From contig NZ_CP015732.1 in NCBI RefSeq assembly GCF_001750145.1, positions 2,728,001-2,792,000 of the forward strand: a DNA stretch of 64,000 nucleotides, read 5' to 3'. A program made the translations under genes and the position numbers. The DNA comes from Arthrobacter sp. U41. Lineage in GTDB: Bacteria > Actinomycetota > Actinomycetes > Actinomycetales > Micrococcaceae. Under the pieces are notes generated by a model. The model saw only the letters and a program-made list of their open reading frames with translations. It was not told where the DNA came from and made no database searches. Shown in pieces: positions 28,772 to 38,064 of the stretch (the first letter of the stretch is position 1; every line of letters begins with the position of its first letter).

Positions 28772-29366
28772 CCCGAAGGATGCGGAACGACTTCGAGGTG
28801 CTCTCGCGCGTCACCGTAAAGCTGCTGTCCAGCTCCGCAGCGAGCCAGCGCTGAAGGGAATCCGAGCCCAGGTTCTTCTGCACCACCAGCCACGCCGAGC
28901 CGCCCGGCGCCAGCCGCGGCAGCCAGTGCAGCAGCAGGGCATGGAGCTCGTCCTTGCCGACCCGGATGGGCGGGTTTGACCAGATGGTGTCGAAGCGAAG
29001 CCCGGGGTCGACGGCGTCGGGCGTGCTGGCCGTGACGTTGCCCAGCCCCAGCAGCGCCGCGTTCTCGTTGGTCAGGGTCACGCACCGTTCGTTGACGTCC
29101 ACGGCGTAGACCTGCGAGTGCGGTGCCCGCAGGGCCAAAGTCAGCGCGATCGGACCCCAGCCGCAGCCGATGTCCAGCAGCGTGCCCTGCGGCGCCGGCG
29201 CGGGAGCCTCGGCCAGCAGCACCGCCGTGCCCTTGTCGATGCCGTCGGGGCTGAAGATGCCCGAGGACGTCTGCAGGTGCCGGGTCTCACCGGCAAGCTC
29301 CACGGTCAGTGGCTTGCGGTTGAACGGCCCGGCCGGCTGGGCGCTGAAATAGTGTGCAGACTCCAT
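28752..29366 (-). CDS. RsmC/RlmG-type class I SAM methyltransferase
   Basis: A 204-residue protein with SAM motif I LLDIGCGWGPIAL and the guanine-amine methylation motif SNPPIRVGK. These place it with RsmC/RlmG-like rRNA m2G methyltransferases, though shorter than E. coli RsmC because the N-terminal pseudo-domain is absent. The ATG at 29366 is chosen because minus-strand TAATCT (29375-29380) lies 8 nt upstream; the longer upstream frame is out of the transcript. Confidence 0.82.
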   Translation of the reverse strand: MESAHYFSAQPAGPFNRKPLTVELAGETRHLQTSSGIFSPDGIDKGTAVLLAEAPAPAPQGTLLDIGCGWGPIALTLALRAPHSQVYAVDVNERCVTLTNENAALLGLGNVTASTPDAVDPGLRFDTIWSNPPIRVGKDELHALLLHWLPRLAPGGSAWLVVQKNLGSDSLQRWLAAELDSSFTVTRESTSKSFRILRVRKASH

Positions 29367-29845
29367 AACCTGCCAGATTAGTTGTCCCTGGGTGTGTATG
29401 GGAAACCGGCGGGCACCAGGCCGGGCGGTGGCCGGCCGGACGCGCCGGCACCTTCTGCTACTCTTAAATACATGCTCATTAACTTCAAGTAGCCGGCACG
29501 GGTTAAATCCCGTCCCCGCAGCGACGCAGGTAGTCACCTTCCGCTCAGTGCGCCACCCCCTCGATGATCCCGGCAGGGACCACAGGCTGGCGCCCGATCC
29601 ACTTGGAGTCCGGCAGCGCTCATGGAGCCCTGCCCGGCGGACCGTCACTCCCTCCCCAAGGCCAGCAGGCCTGTTCCCTCACTGTTATTACCGTTCCGAT
29701 GCGGAGCCCACCCTGCCCCCGGCACCGCTGCCACAGGCATCCCAGGAGACCCCGTTTGACCAACACTCGTCAGCCCAGCGCGAATTCCGCCCCACACAGC
29801 ACCGATCGGCACTATTCTGAAACTGCCGAACCTCTAAAGGAGACC
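29367..29845 (+). other. Leader and promoter region of hflX
   Basis: This 479-bp stretch has no long gene. It holds the divergent methyltransferase promoter, a -10-like TACTCT at 29459-29464, a six-codon frame at 29472-29492, small hairpins (CACGGG...CCCGTC near 29497 and AGGCC...GGCCT near 29660), a second -10-like TATTCT at 29813-29818 and the hflX ribosome site AAAGGAG at 29837-29843. Confidence 0.6.
29472..29492 (+). CDS. Possible leaderless hexapeptide leader ORF (MLINFK)
   Basis: ATG CTC ATT AAC TTC AAG TAG follows TACTCT by exactly 7 nt, the spacing of leaderless starts in this window. It lies 350 nt before hflX. Translation attenuation by a stalled ribosome is a known way to control ribosome-rescue genes, so this could be a regulatory leader peptide; the sequence alone does not prove it. 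Confidence 0.3.
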   Translation: MLINFK

Positions 29846-31414
29846 ATGACCACTCAGCCCAACACCGGACCCGATTCAGCAGCCCAGGACATGAGTCCTG
29901 CGGAAATCCAGGCTGTCATCGACCGGATCCTCTCCAAGGAAACCCCTGCCCGGAAGGCAGCCCCCGCTGCCGGTGAGCCCACGTCGGTGCTCGGCAAGGC
30001 GCAGGCGATCTCCCGGCTGGATGAGGAACACAGCAACTACGACGGCGACCAGCAGGACCTCGAGGAACGGCACGCCCTGCGCCGTACCGCCGGGCTGTCC
30101 ACCGAGCTCGAAGACGTCACCGAAGTCGAATACCGGCAGCTGCGCCTCGAACGCGTCGTACTGGCCGGCCTCTGGACCGAAGGCACCCTCGCCGACGCGG
30201 AGAACTCCCTCCGCGAACTCGCCGCCCTCGCCGAAACGGCCGGGTCGGAGGTCCTCGACGGGATCGTCCAGCGCCGCGCCAAGCCGGATCCCGGAACCTT
30301 CCTCGGCTCCGGCAAGGCCCAGGAGCTCAAGGACATCGTGATGTCCACGGGCGCGGACACCGTCGTCGTCGACGCCGAACTGGCCCCGTCCCAGCGCCGC
30401 AGCCTGGAAGACATCGTCAAGGTCAAGGTCATCGACCGCACGGCCCTGATCCTGGACATTTTCGCCCAGCATGCCAAGAGCCGCGAGGGCAAGGCCCAGG
30501 TGGAACTGGCCCAGCTCGAATATCTGCTCCCGCGCCTGCGCGGCTGGGGTGACTCGATGTCCCGCCAGGCCGGCGGCCAGGTCGGCGGTGCCGGGGCCGG
30601 CATGGGTTCGCGCGGTCCCGGTGAGACCAAGATCGAGCTGGACCGCCGCCGGATCCGCACCCGGATGGCCAAGCTGCGCCGCGAAATCGCAGCGATGAAG
30701 CCGGCCCGGGAGACCAAACGGGCCAACCGCCGCCGCAACGCGGTGCCGTCCGTAGCGATCGCCGGGTACACCAACGCCGGAAAGTCCTCGCTGCTGAACC
30801 GGCTGACCGACGCGGGGGTCCTGGTGGAGAACGCCCTGTTCGCCACCCTGGACCCGACCGTCCGCAAAGCCGAAACCGCGGACGGGCTGGGCTACACCCT
30901 TGCCGACACCGTGGGCTTTGTCCGTTCGCTGCCGACCCAGCTCGTGGAGGCTTTCCGCTCCACCCTGGAAGAAGTTGCCGATGCGGACCTGATCCTGCAC
31001 GTCGTGGACGTCTCCCACCCGGACCCGGAAGGCCAGATCGCCGCCGTCCGCAAGGTGTTCAGCGAAGTCGACGCCCGCAAGGTGCCGGAAATCATCGTCC
31101 TGAACAAGGCCGACGCGGCGGACCCCTTCGTGATCGAACGGCTCAAGCAGCGCGAACCGCGCCACGTTGTGGTGTCGGCACGCACCGGGGAAGGCATCCC
31201 GGAACTGCTCAAGGCCATCAGCGAGGGCATCCCGCGGCCCAGTGTGAAGCTGGAACTGATGATCCCCTACAACCGCGGGGACCTGCTCAGCAAGCTGCAC
31301 GAGACCGACGCGGAGATCCTCAGCCTCGACCACGAGGAAGCGGGCACCCGTGCCGTTGTGATGGTGCGCGAGGGTTTCGCCGCTGAACTGGATTCGTTCA
31401 TCAGCAATGACTGA
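29846..31414 (+). CDS. hflX: HflX, ribosome-associated GTPase
   Basis: A 522-residue GTPase that splits stalled ribosomes. The glycine-rich HflX domain includes GGQVGGAGAGMGSRGPGETK, and the G domain has G1 GYTNAGKSSLLN, G3 DTVGFVRSLP and G4 NKAD. The ATG at 29846 follows AAAGGAG. A longer in-frame upstream extension is Ser/Pro-rich with no family similarity and is rejected. The N-terminal ~70 residues are a low-complexity extension. It overlaps the helicase gene. Confidence 0.94.
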   Translation: MTTQPNTGPDSAAQDMSPAEIQAVIDRILSKETPARKAAPAAGEPTSVLGKAQAISRLDEEHSNYDGDQQDLEERHALRRTAGLSTELEDVTEVEYRQLRLERVVLAGLWTEGTLADAENSLRELAALAETAGSEVLDGIVQRRAKPDPGTFLGSGKAQELKDIVMSTGADTVVVDAELAPSQRRSLEDIVKVKVIDRTALILDIFAQHAKSREGKAQVELAQLEYLLPRLRGWGDSMSRQAGGQVGGAGAGMGSRGPGETKIELDRRRIRTRMAKLRREIAAMKPARETKRANRRRNAVPSVAIAGYTNAGKSSLLNRLTDAGVLVENALFATLDPTVRKAETADGLGYTLADTVGFVRSLPTQLVEAFRSTLEEVADADLILHVVDVSHPDPEGQIAAVRKVFSEVDARKVPEIIVLNKADAADPFVIERLKQREPRHVVVSARTGEGIPELLKAISEGIPRPSVKLELMIPYNRGDLLSKLHETDAEILSLDHEEAGTRAVVMVREGFAAELDSFISND

Positions 31415-33533
31415 GGCAGCGGCGGCCGGGCCGGACACGAGCGATCCGGCGGGGGACGACCCCGCACCGCAGGAACCCCCGGCACGCAAAAACGGGCCGG
31501 CCGGCGAGGAGTTCGTCATCGAACTGCTCGACCGGGCCGTGTCCGGCATGGGCGGCCAGAGCCGCGACGGCCAGCACGAAATGGCCCGGCAGGTGGCGCA
31601 CGCGATTGACAGCGGCGACCACCTGCTGGTCCAGGCCGGAACCGGAACCGGCAAGTCCCTCGCCTACCTGATCCCGCTGATCGCCCATTCCCTCGTCAGC
31701 GACAAGCCCACCCTGGTCTCCACCGCCACCCTGGCCCTGCAGACCCAGATCGTCGGACGCGACCTGCCCCGGCTGCTGAAGACCATCACCCCGGCGCTGG
31801 AGCGGCCCGTCAAGGTCGCCCTCGTCAAGGGCCGTTCCAATTACGTCTGCCGCCACAAGCTCGAAGGCGGCTTCCCCTCGGAAGAACCCTCCGAAGGGCA
31901 GCTCTTCTCGCTCGGCGAGGACACCTCGGTACCGCACTTCGCCGCGGCGATGGGCGGCCCGTCGTCCCAGCTCGGCAAGGAAGTCGTCCGGCTGCGCGAA
32001 TGGGCCGAGGACACCGTGACGGGGGACCGTGACGAACTCCTGCCCGGCGTAACCGACCGCGCCTGGCGGCAGGTCTCCGTCACGTCGATGGAGTGCCTCG
32101 GCGCCCAGAAATGCCCGCTGGCCGCCGAGTGCTTCAGCGAACTCGCCCGGCAGAACGCCGCCGACGCCGACCTCGTCGTCACCAACCACGCCATGCTTGC
32201 CGTCAGCGCCTTCGAGGGCCTCGCCGTCCTGCCGGAATACGATGTCGTGGTGGTCGATGAAGCCCACGAGCTGCAGGACCGCGTGACCGGTGCCGTGACC
32301 GGCCAGCTTTCCGTCGCGATGGTCCACGTCGCCGCGTCCGGCGCGCGGAAAAACACCGGCATCACCGTGGACGCACTGAACAACGCCGCGTCCAACCTCG
32401 AACTAGCCATTGAAGGGGTCCCCGGCGGACTCATGCCCAACGGCCTCAACAGCGAACAGCTGGACTGCGTGGACCAGCTGCGGGACGCCTGCCGCGCGGC
32501 CCTCTCAGATTCCAAGGGCGACAGCGCCAACACGGCCGACGGCGGCCGCCAGCTCGCGCGCTCCCGCCTGATGGTGATCCTGGAACTCTGCGAACGGCTG
32601 CTCGCCGCCCGCGAAAACCGCGAGGTGGTCTGGTTTTCCCGCAACAGCACCTTCGACCCGCAGCAGGGCTACGCCCAGCCGGACGAGTCCGCCCCGGCCC
32701 TGATCAACATCGCCCCGCTCAGCGTTGCCGGACGGCTCCGGGAGGGACTGTTCGCGGACCACACCGTCATCCTGACCTCGGCGACGCTGGCGATCGGGTC
32801 CGCTTTCGAACCGGCCGCGGGCGGCCTTGGCCTGGTCGGACCCGGGGCCCCCAGCTGGACCGGGGTCGACGTCGGCTCCCCCTTCGAATACCCCAAACAG
32901 GGCATCCTCTATGTAGCCAAGCACCTGCCCAAGCCCGGCCGCGGCTCATCCCCGGAAGCCCTCGACGAGCTCGAGAAGCTGATCCGGGCCTCCGGCGGCG
33001 GAGCCCTGTGCCTGTTCTCCTCCCGGCGCGCCGCCGAGGACGCCGCCGAAGCCATGCGTCCCCGGCTGGACATGAGCATCCTCTGCCAGGGCGATTCGAC
33101 CATGACCGCGCTCGTGAAGCAGTTCGCCGACGAACCGGACACCTGCCTTTTTGGCACCATGTCCCTGTGGCAGGGCGTCGACGTGCCGGGAATCTCCTGC
33201 CGCCTGGTCGTGATCGACCGCATTCCGTTCCCGCGGCCGGATGATCCCCTGATGACGGCGCGGTCCCGGGCGGTGGCCCAGGCCGGCGGCAACGGCTTCA
33301 TGAGTGTTTCCGCGACCCACGCCGCCATCCGCCTGGCCCAGGGTGCCGGCCGGCTGATCCGCACCACGACGGACAGGGGAGTGGTGGCCGTGCTCGACTC
33401 GCGGCTGTCCACCGAGCGCTACGGGGGGTTCCTTCGGGCCTCCCTGCCCCCGTTCTGGCCCACCACCGACCCCGCGGTCGCCGTCGCGGCCCTGGAGCGC
33501 CTCTCGAAGGAATCCGGGCAGCCCGCCACGTAA
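31407..33533 (+). CDS. DinG/XPD-type ATP-dependent DNA helicase
   Basis: A 708-residue superfamily 2 Fe-S helicase. Walker A is AGTGTGKSLAYLIP and the DEAH box VVVDEAHELQD. Four cysteines in the insert (NYVCRHK, MECLGAQKCPLAAECF) can hold the 4Fe-4S cluster. The C-terminal motor has SLWQGVDVPG and the motif VI region QGAGRLIRT. The start overlaps the hflX stop by 8 bp. It would unwind 5'-tailed DNA, perhaps R-loops. It lies next to lexA but no SOS box was seen for this operon. Confidence 0.9.
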   Translation: MTEAAAAGPDTSDPAGDDPAPQEPPARKNGPAGEEFVIELLDRAVSGMGGQSRDGQHEMARQVAHAIDSGDHLLVQAGTGTGKSLAYLIPLIAHSLVSDKPTLVSTATLALQTQIVGRDLPRLLKTITPALERPVKVALVKGRSNYVCRHKLEGGFPSEEPSEGQLFSLGEDTSVPHFAAAMGGPSSQLGKEVVRLREWAEDTVTGDRDELLPGVTDRAWRQVSVTSMECLGAQKCPLAAECFSELARQNAADADLVVTNHAMLAVSAFEGLAVLPEYDVVVVDEAHELQDRVTGAVTGQLSVAMVHVAASGARKNTGITVDALNNAASNLELAIEGVPGGLMPNGLNSEQLDCVDQLRDACRAALSDSKGDSANTADGGRQLARSRLMVILELCERLLAARENREVVWFSRNSTFDPQQGYAQPDESAPALINIAPLSVAGRLREGLFADHTVILTSATLAIGSAFEPAAGGLGLVGPGAPSWTGVDVGSPFEYPKQGILYVAKHLPKPGRGSSPEALDELEKLIRASGGGALCLFSSRRAAEDAAEAMRPRLDMSILCQGDSTMTALVKQFADEPDTCLFGTMSLWQGVDVPGISCRLVVIDRIPFPRPDDPLMTARSRAVAQAGGNGFMSVSATHAAIRLAQGAGRLIRTTTDRGVVAVLDSRLSTERYGGFLRASLPPFWPTTDPAVAVAALERLSKESGQPAT

Positions 33534-33551
33534 CCGCGGGGCGCAGAAACG

Positions 33552-33587
33552 CGCAAGGGCCCCGCCGAATCCGGCGGGGCCCTTGCG
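33552..33587. terminator. Bidirectional hairpin between helicase gene and lexA
   Basis: A perfect 16-bp stem (33552-33567 with 33572-33587) and a 4-nt loop separate the convergent genes. There is no T run, so termination may be less efficient or factor-assisted. Confidence 0.75.
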
Positions 33588-33618
33588 GCAGCTTTCGGGG
33601 GTGCTGGTCCTCCCGCTG

Positions 33619-34377
33619 CTAAAGGGAGCGCAGCACCGAGACGACCTTGCCCATGATGACGGCGTGATCGCCGAGGATGGGCTCGTACTGGGTGTTCTGC
33701 GGCAGCAGCCAGGTGTGGCCGTCGCGCTGCCGGAAGGTCTTGACTGTTGCCTCGTCGTCCAGCAGGGCCGCGACAATGTCACCGTTGACGGCGTCGCCCT
33801 GCTGGCGGACCACCACCCAGTCACCGTCACAGATGGCTGCGTCAATCATCGAATCCCCTGCGACCTTGAGCATAAACAGATCACCGTGGCCCACCAGCTG
33901 GCGGGGCAGCGGCATAACGTCCTCGACGACCTGGTCGGCCAGGATCGGCCCGCCTGCTGCGATGCGGCCCACCAGCGGCACCATGGCGGTGTCGGTGGCG
34001 CTGGCCAGTTCGGAAACAGACAGGCCGCCGACAGTGCGCAGGCCGCCGGGCTTCGCAACTCCCGAGATCTTTGTGGTGCCCTCATCGAGGGTCAACGGCA
34101 TCAGCACTTCCATGGCGCGGGGACGCTTGGGATCGCGCCGCAGGTAGCCGAGCTTTTCGAGCTGGGAGAGCTGGTGGGTCACGCTGGAAAGGCTGGCCAG
34201 GCCGACGGTGTCGCCGATCTCGCGCATGGACGGCGGGTAGCCGTTGTCCGTTACGGAGCGCTGGATGGTTTCCAGGATCTTCTTCTGCCGGACCGTAAGG
34301 CTCTTGGGTGGCCGGGCTGCCTGCGGGCTCCGCTGGGTGGCCCTGCCGCCGGTGGCTTGTGCTGCCATGTTCGCCAA
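33619..34377 (-). CDS. lexA: LexA, SOS repressor
   Basis: A 252-residue LexA. The winged HTH (residues 26-90) has the recognition helix region [18 protein letters not shown]. The self-cleavage bond is Ala141-Gly142 in RIAAGGP, with catalytic Ser176 (AGDSMID) and Lys213 (ATVKTF). A 25-residue basic head precedes the HTH. Upstream, -35 TTGAAA (34505-34510) and -10 TACGTT (34482-34487) overlap an SOS box, so it should repress itself. Confidence 0.97.
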   Translation of the reverse strand: MANMAAQATGGRATQRSPQAARPPKSLTVRQKKILETIQRSVTDNGYPPSMREIGDTVGLASLSSVTHQLSQLEKLGYLRRDPKRPRAMEVLMPLTLDEGTTKISGVAKPGGLRTVGGLSVSELASATDTAMVPLVGRIAAGGPILADQVVEDVMPLPRQLVGHGDLFMLKVAGDSMIDAAICDGDWVVVRQQGDAVNGDIVAALLDDEATVKTFRQRDGHTWLLPQNTQYEPILGDHAVIMGKVVSVLRSL

Positions 34378-34506
34378 CGCCTTTCCGTTCCCCCGGCCGC
34401 CGTGGCTGCGGCTTCCGGGAACCTCCGGCCTGAAATGTCAGACCCTGCTGATCAACTGCAGAAGTGGTTGTTCTTGACTCAAACGTAGGCCAGCCACACG
34501 GCTTTT

Positions 34507-34522
34507 TCAAACATTTGTTCTA
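34507..34522. promoter_or_regulatory. LexA (SOS) box, lexA-proximal
   Basis: TCAAACATTTGTTCTA keeps the AAC-N4-GTT core and overlaps the -35 hexamer of the lexA promoter. It differs from TCGAAC-N4-GTTCGA at two positions. Confidence 0.75.
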
Positions 34523-34573
34523 GCGAGTCTCGACAATGTTCGTCAATAGGTGCTAAAACAGAACAAGCAGGGT

Positions 34574-34589
34574 TCGAATATGTGTTCTA
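34574..34589. promoter_or_regulatory. LexA (SOS) box, LysM-gene side
   Basis: TCGAATATGTGTTCTA, with two differences from the consensus, lies between the lexA promoter and the divergent LysM gene and could control either. Confidence 0.8.
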
Positions 34590-34707
34590 GTCGGACCCGG
34601 CTCGGGCACAGCATGACGTTCGGTTCTTTGTTCGAAGGTTAGGCCGGTTGGCGGCAGGTACGTGGAGTACGCCGGGCGGCACAGTATGGTCCAGGAGGGC
34701 TCAGTTC

Positions 34708-35208
34708 ATGTCAGTATCAAGCGCGTTTCACGACACTTTCGGCCGCGACGCATTCGGCAACTACGGCCGCCCCGGCGGCGGTGCGCCCGCCGGCCGGCAC
34801 GACCCTGCCGGCCGGGCCGACGGCGGCGCGTCCGCTGCGCGGCGCAGCCCGGCCGCGGTGCAGAGCCCGGCCGGATCCGGTCAGCGGGCCAGGCAGGCTC
34901 CGCTCAGGCTCACCCGGCGCGGCCGCTTTGTCTTCATTGGGGTGCCGCTGATCCTGCTGGCGGCGCTGATCCTTTCCTTCAGCGGCTTCCTCAACGCCCC
35001 CGCCAAGGCAGCGGACTCCGCCGCCGAACTGTCACTGACCCCGACGGTGACCGTTACGGTGCAGGCCGGTGAGTCCCTCTGGGCCATCGCCGAGGTGGTG
35101 GCGCCGGAGCGGGATCCCCGCGACGTCGTCGACGACATCATCCAGCTGAACAACCTCGAGGCAGCCCGCGTCGTGCCGGGCCAGGCACTGTTCATTCCGT
35201 CCCAGTAA
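34708..35208 (+). CDS. TM-LysM protein, probable SOS cell-division inhibitor
   Basis: The protein has 166 residues: a disordered Gly/Ala/Arg-rich cytoplasmic part (1-72), one membrane helix (73-94) and a C-terminal LysM domain (about 114-164; TVTVQAGESLWAIAEVV ... VPGQALFIPSQ) facing the wall. Small TM-LysM or TM proteins divergent from lexA are SOS division inhibitors in other Gram-positives (YneA in Bacillus, DivS in Corynebacterium, Rv2719c in Mycobacterium). The ATG at 34708 has CAGGAGGG upstream; an earlier GTG lacks one. The role is inferred from architecture and position. Confidence 0.82.
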   Translation: MSVSSAFHDTFGRDAFGNYGRPGGGAPAGRHDPAGRADGGASAARRSPAAVQSPAGSGQRARQAPLRLTRRGRFVFIGVPLILLAALILSFSGFLNAPAKAADSAAELSLTPTVTVTVQAGESLWAIAEVVAPERDPRDVVDDIIQLNNLEAARVVPGQALFIPSQ

Positions 35209-35264
35209 CGCCGTCGATCCGTCACAGTTTCAGGGCCTGCGGCGATCTCACTTAAACTAGTGAA

Positions 35265-36383
35265 GTGACTGACCAGTTAGAGCGCCTGAACCGACTTCCC
35301 CTCCGGACGAATCTGCGCGGCCTGACGCCGTACGGCGCGCCGCAGCTGGACGTCCCCATCCTGCTCAACGTCAATGAGAACACCCATGGTGTCCCGGCTG
35401 ACGTGCGGGCCGCCATCGCCGAGGCCGTCACGATTGCCGCCGCCGGCCTGAACCGCTATCCGGACCGCGAGTTCACGGAACTGCGCGAAGCCCTCGCCGA
35501 ATACCTCGGGCACGGACTGGGTGCGGAGAACATCTGGGCGGCGAACGGCTCCAATGAGGTGCTCCAGCAGATCCTTCAGGCCTTCGGCGGCCCGGGACGG
35601 ACCGCCCTCGGCTTCCCTCCCACGTACTCCATGTACCCGCTGCTGGCCTCCGGCACGGACACCGGATACATCGTCGGGGTCCGCGCCGACGACTATGGAC
35701 TCAGCGCCGCATCGGCAGCCCGCCAGGTCCGCGATCTTGCGCCGAACATCGTTTTCCTGTGCTCCCCGAACAACCCCACCGGCACCGGGCTGGGGCTGGA
35801 CGTCGTGGAGGCCGTCTACGAGGCCGGCGAAGCCAGCCAGACCATCGTGATCGTCGACGAGGCCTACCACGAGTTCGCCCATGACGGCACACCCAGCGCC
35901 CTCGCCCTGCTGCCCGGCCGGGAACGGCTGATTGTCTCGCGCACCATGAGCAAGGCCTTCGCCCTTGCCGGCGCCCGGGTGGGCTACATGGCGGCAGCGC
36001 CCGAGGTAACGGACGCCCTGCGCCTGGTCCGGCTCCCGTACCACCTCTCCGCCATCACCCAGGCGACAGCCCTGGCCGCCCTGCACCACCGCGTCGCACT
36101 GATGGCCGACGTCGAGGACATCAAGCGCCAGCGGGACAGGATCGTGTCCGAACTGCAGCGGATGGGCCTCAAACCGGCCGCCTCCGACTCGAACTATGTC
36201 TTCTTCGGCGGTCTCGACAACCCGCACGAGGTCTGGCAGGGCCTGCTCGATGCCGGGGTGCTCATCCGGGACGTTGGCATCCCGGGGCACCTGCGCGTCA
36301 CCGCAGGCACTGAGACGGAAACCACAGCCTTCCTCGAAGCCCTCGAACGGATCCTGGCCGGCCGCGCAGTGCAGCCCGCCTAG
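35265..36383 (+). CDS. hisC: HisC, histidinol-phosphate aminotransferase
   Basis: A 372-residue fold-type I PLP enzyme. PLP-site motifs include [32 protein letters not shown] and the lysine in [17 protein letters not shown]. The GTG at 35265 lies 6 nt after TAAACT (35253-35258), so the operon mRNA is probably leaderless. It heads hisC-hisB-hisH-(microprotein)-priA; hisD, hisF and hisG are not in the window. Confidence 0.93.
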   Translation: MTDQLERLNRLPLRTNLRGLTPYGAPQLDVPILLNVNENTHGVPADVRAAIAEAVTIAAAGLNRYPDREFTELREALAEYLGHGLGAENIWAANGSNEVLQQILQAFGGPGRTALGFPPTYSMYPLLASGTDTGYIVGVRADDYGLSAASAARQVRDLAPNIVFLCSPNNPTGTGLGLDVVEAVYEAGEASQTIVIVDEAYHEFAHDGTPSALALLPGRERLIVSRTMSKAFALAGARVGYMAAAPEVTDALRLVRLPYHLSAITQATALAALHHRVALMADVEDIKRQRDRIVSELQRMGLKPAASDSNYVFFGGLDNPHEVWQGLLDAGVLIRDVGIPGHLRVTAGTETETTAFLEALERILAGRAVQPA

Positions 36384-36448
36384 ACTTAACCCAGGACATC
36401 CACCCTGCCCTGTTCGCCGGGCACCGTCGTCATCCAAAGGACACCCAC

Positions 36449-37075
36449 ATGAGCAACACCGGATCAACCGCTGCCGAGGGCCGGACCGCACGCATGGAAC
36501 GGACCACCAGCGAGTCATCCGTGCTGGTCGAGATCAACCTGGACGGCACCGGCGTCTCGGACATCAGCACCTCGGTCCCGTTCTACGACCACATGCTGAC
36601 GGCACTGAGCAAGCACTCCCTGATCGACATGACGGTCAAGGCCACCGGCGACACGCACATTGACGTCCACCACACGGTCGAGGATGTTGCCATCACCTTC
36701 GGCGAGGTCCTGCGCACCGCGCTGGGGAACAAGGCCGGGATCCGCCGGTTCGGCGAAGCCACGGTTCCCCTCGACGAGGCCCTCGCACACGCCGTCGTCG
36801 ACGTTTCCGGCCGCCCGTACCTCGTGCACGGCGGGGAGCCTGCAGGCCAGGAGTACCACCTGATCGGCGGGCACTTCACCGGTTCCCTGACGCGCCACGT
36901 CTTCGAGGCGATCACCCTGCACGCCGGAATCTGCCTGCACATGAACGTCACCGCCGGCCGGGATCCGCACCACATCGTCGAGGCCCAGTTCAAGGCCTTC
37001 GCGCGCGCCCTGCGCGCCGCCGTCGAACCGGACCCCCGGGTCAAGGGCATCCCGTCCACCAAGGGTGCGCTGTGA
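36449..37075 (+). CDS. hisB: HisB, imidazoleglycerol-phosphate dehydratase
   Basis: A 208-residue IGP dehydratase with the metal-binding signatures [24 protein letters not shown] and later [23 protein letters not shown] precedes the ATG. It is a single-function enzyme without the phosphatase domain found in E. coli HisB. Its stop overlaps hisH as GTGA. Confidence 0.96.
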   Translation: MSNTGSTAAEGRTARMERTTSESSVLVEINLDGTGVSDISTSVPFYDHMLTALSKHSLIDMTVKATGDTHIDVHHTVEDVAITFGEVLRTALGNKAGIRRFGEATVPLDEALAHAVVDVSGRPYLVHGGEPAGQEYHLIGGHFTGSLTRHVFEAITLHAGICLHMNVTAGRDPHHIVEAQFKAFARALRAAVEPDPRVKGIPSTKGAL

Positions 37076-37827
37076 CCGGCAAAGTGCTGAGGGACGGCGC
37101 CATCATCGACCCCGACGCCGGCCGGAAGCCGGCGTCGCCCCAGGGCAAACCCACCGTCACGGTCCTCGATTACGGCTCCGGAAACGTCCGCTCGGCTGTC
37201 CGCGCCCTCGAACGCGCCGGGGCCGAGGTCATCCTCAGCTCCAGGCCGGAGGATGTGCTCAACGCCGATGGCCTCGTGGTCCCCGGCGTCGGGGCGTTCG
37301 AGACGGTGATGCGTGAGCTCAAAGCCGTCGACGCCATCCGCATGATCGGCCGCCGCGTCGCCGGTGGCCGCCCTGTCCTGGCCATCTGCGTGGGCCTGCA
37401 GGTCCTCTTCGAGGCCGGCGTCGAGCACGGTACCGAGGCCGAAGGCATGGGGGAGTGGCCCGGCAGGGTCGAGCTCCTCCCGGCCGACGTTGTGCCGCAC
37501 ATGGGCTGGAACACCGTCTCCGTTCCGGAAGGCTCCCGGCTCTTCGCCGGAGTCGAGCACGAGCGCTTTTACTTCGTCCACTCCTACGGTGTGCAGAAGT
37601 GGGATTTCGACGTGATCCAGCCGCGGATGACGGCGCCGCTGGTCACCTGGTCCGAGCACGGTGCCCCGTTCATCGCGGCCGTGGAGAACGGACCGTTGTG
37701 CGCCACGCAGTTCCACCCGGAGAAGTCCGGCGACGCCGGTGCGCGCCTGCTGCGCAACTGGGTGGAGGGGCTGCGGCGCCAATCCGAAACCGGAACAGCC
37801 CAGGCCCCGGAAGCCGGGACCGCCTAA
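37072..37827 (+). CDS. hisH: HisH, imidazole glycerol phosphate synthase glutaminase subunit
   Basis: A 251-residue class I glutamine amidotransferase. The core begins at [11 protein letters not shown] after a 25-residue extension. The nucleophile Cys lies in [11 protein letters not shown] and the His-Glu pair in [10 protein letters not shown]. It feeds ammonia to HisF, which is not encoded in this window. Overlaps hisB; the 52-residue microprotein starts one base after its stop. Confidence 0.94.
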   Translation: MTGKVLRDGAIIDPDAGRKPASPQGKPTVTVLDYGSGNVRSAVRALERAGAEVILSSRPEDVLNADGLVVPGVGAFETVMRELKAVDAIRMIGRRVAGGRPVLAICVGLQVLFEAGVEHGTEAEGMGEWPGRVELLPADVVPHMGWNTVSVPEGSRLFAGVEHERFYFVHSYGVQKWDFDVIQPRMTAPLVTWSEHGAPFIAAVENGPLCATQFHPEKSGDAGARLLRNWVEGLRRQSETGTAQAPEAGTA

Positions 37828-37986
37828 ATGTGGTCGATCGTGCTGATGGGGCTCGCCGGCCTGCTGGTCGGCGGGGGACTGTCCTTCCGCCAGCAGAACA
37901 GCCCGCGCTGGGTCCAGGCCGTGTTTTACGTCCTGGCCGCCATGGCGCTGCTCGCCGCCTACCTCCTGACGCTGCCCGCTGCCTGA
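37828..37986 (+). CDS. 52-residue membrane microprotein in the his operon
   Basis: The frame MWSIVLMGLAGLLVGGG... encodes 52 residues with two hydrophobic segments (about 3-19 and 32-50) joined by SFRQQNSPRWVQ. The ATG directly abuts the hisH stop and priA follows 78 bp later, so it should be co-transcribed with histidine genes. The tight fit supports a real gene. No function is known to me. Confidence 0.65.
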   Translation: MWSIVLMGLAGLLVGGGLSFRQQNSPRWVQAVFYVLAAMALLAAYLLTLPAA

Positions 37987-38064
37987 GGCACTGCACTGAC
38001 GCACTGCACCGCCGAACCCCCTGCCGTCCCTGAAGAGCCGTCCCCGAAGAGCTGAGGATCCCCA

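Larger units (their letters stand above)
34378..34707. other. Divergent lexA / LysM-gene regulatory region
   Basis: This 330-bp stretch carries no gene. It contains the lexA promoter (minus-strand -35 TTGAAA, 17-bp spacer, -10 TACGTT), two LexA boxes listed separately, extra GTTCG half-sites near 34548 and 34629, and the ribosome site CAGGAGGG of the LysM gene at 34692-34699. Confidence 0.75.

Noticed and set aside
29564..29845. Upstream extension of hflX
   Set aside because: Pro/Ser/Thr-rich with no family similarity; AAAGGAG fits ATG 29846.
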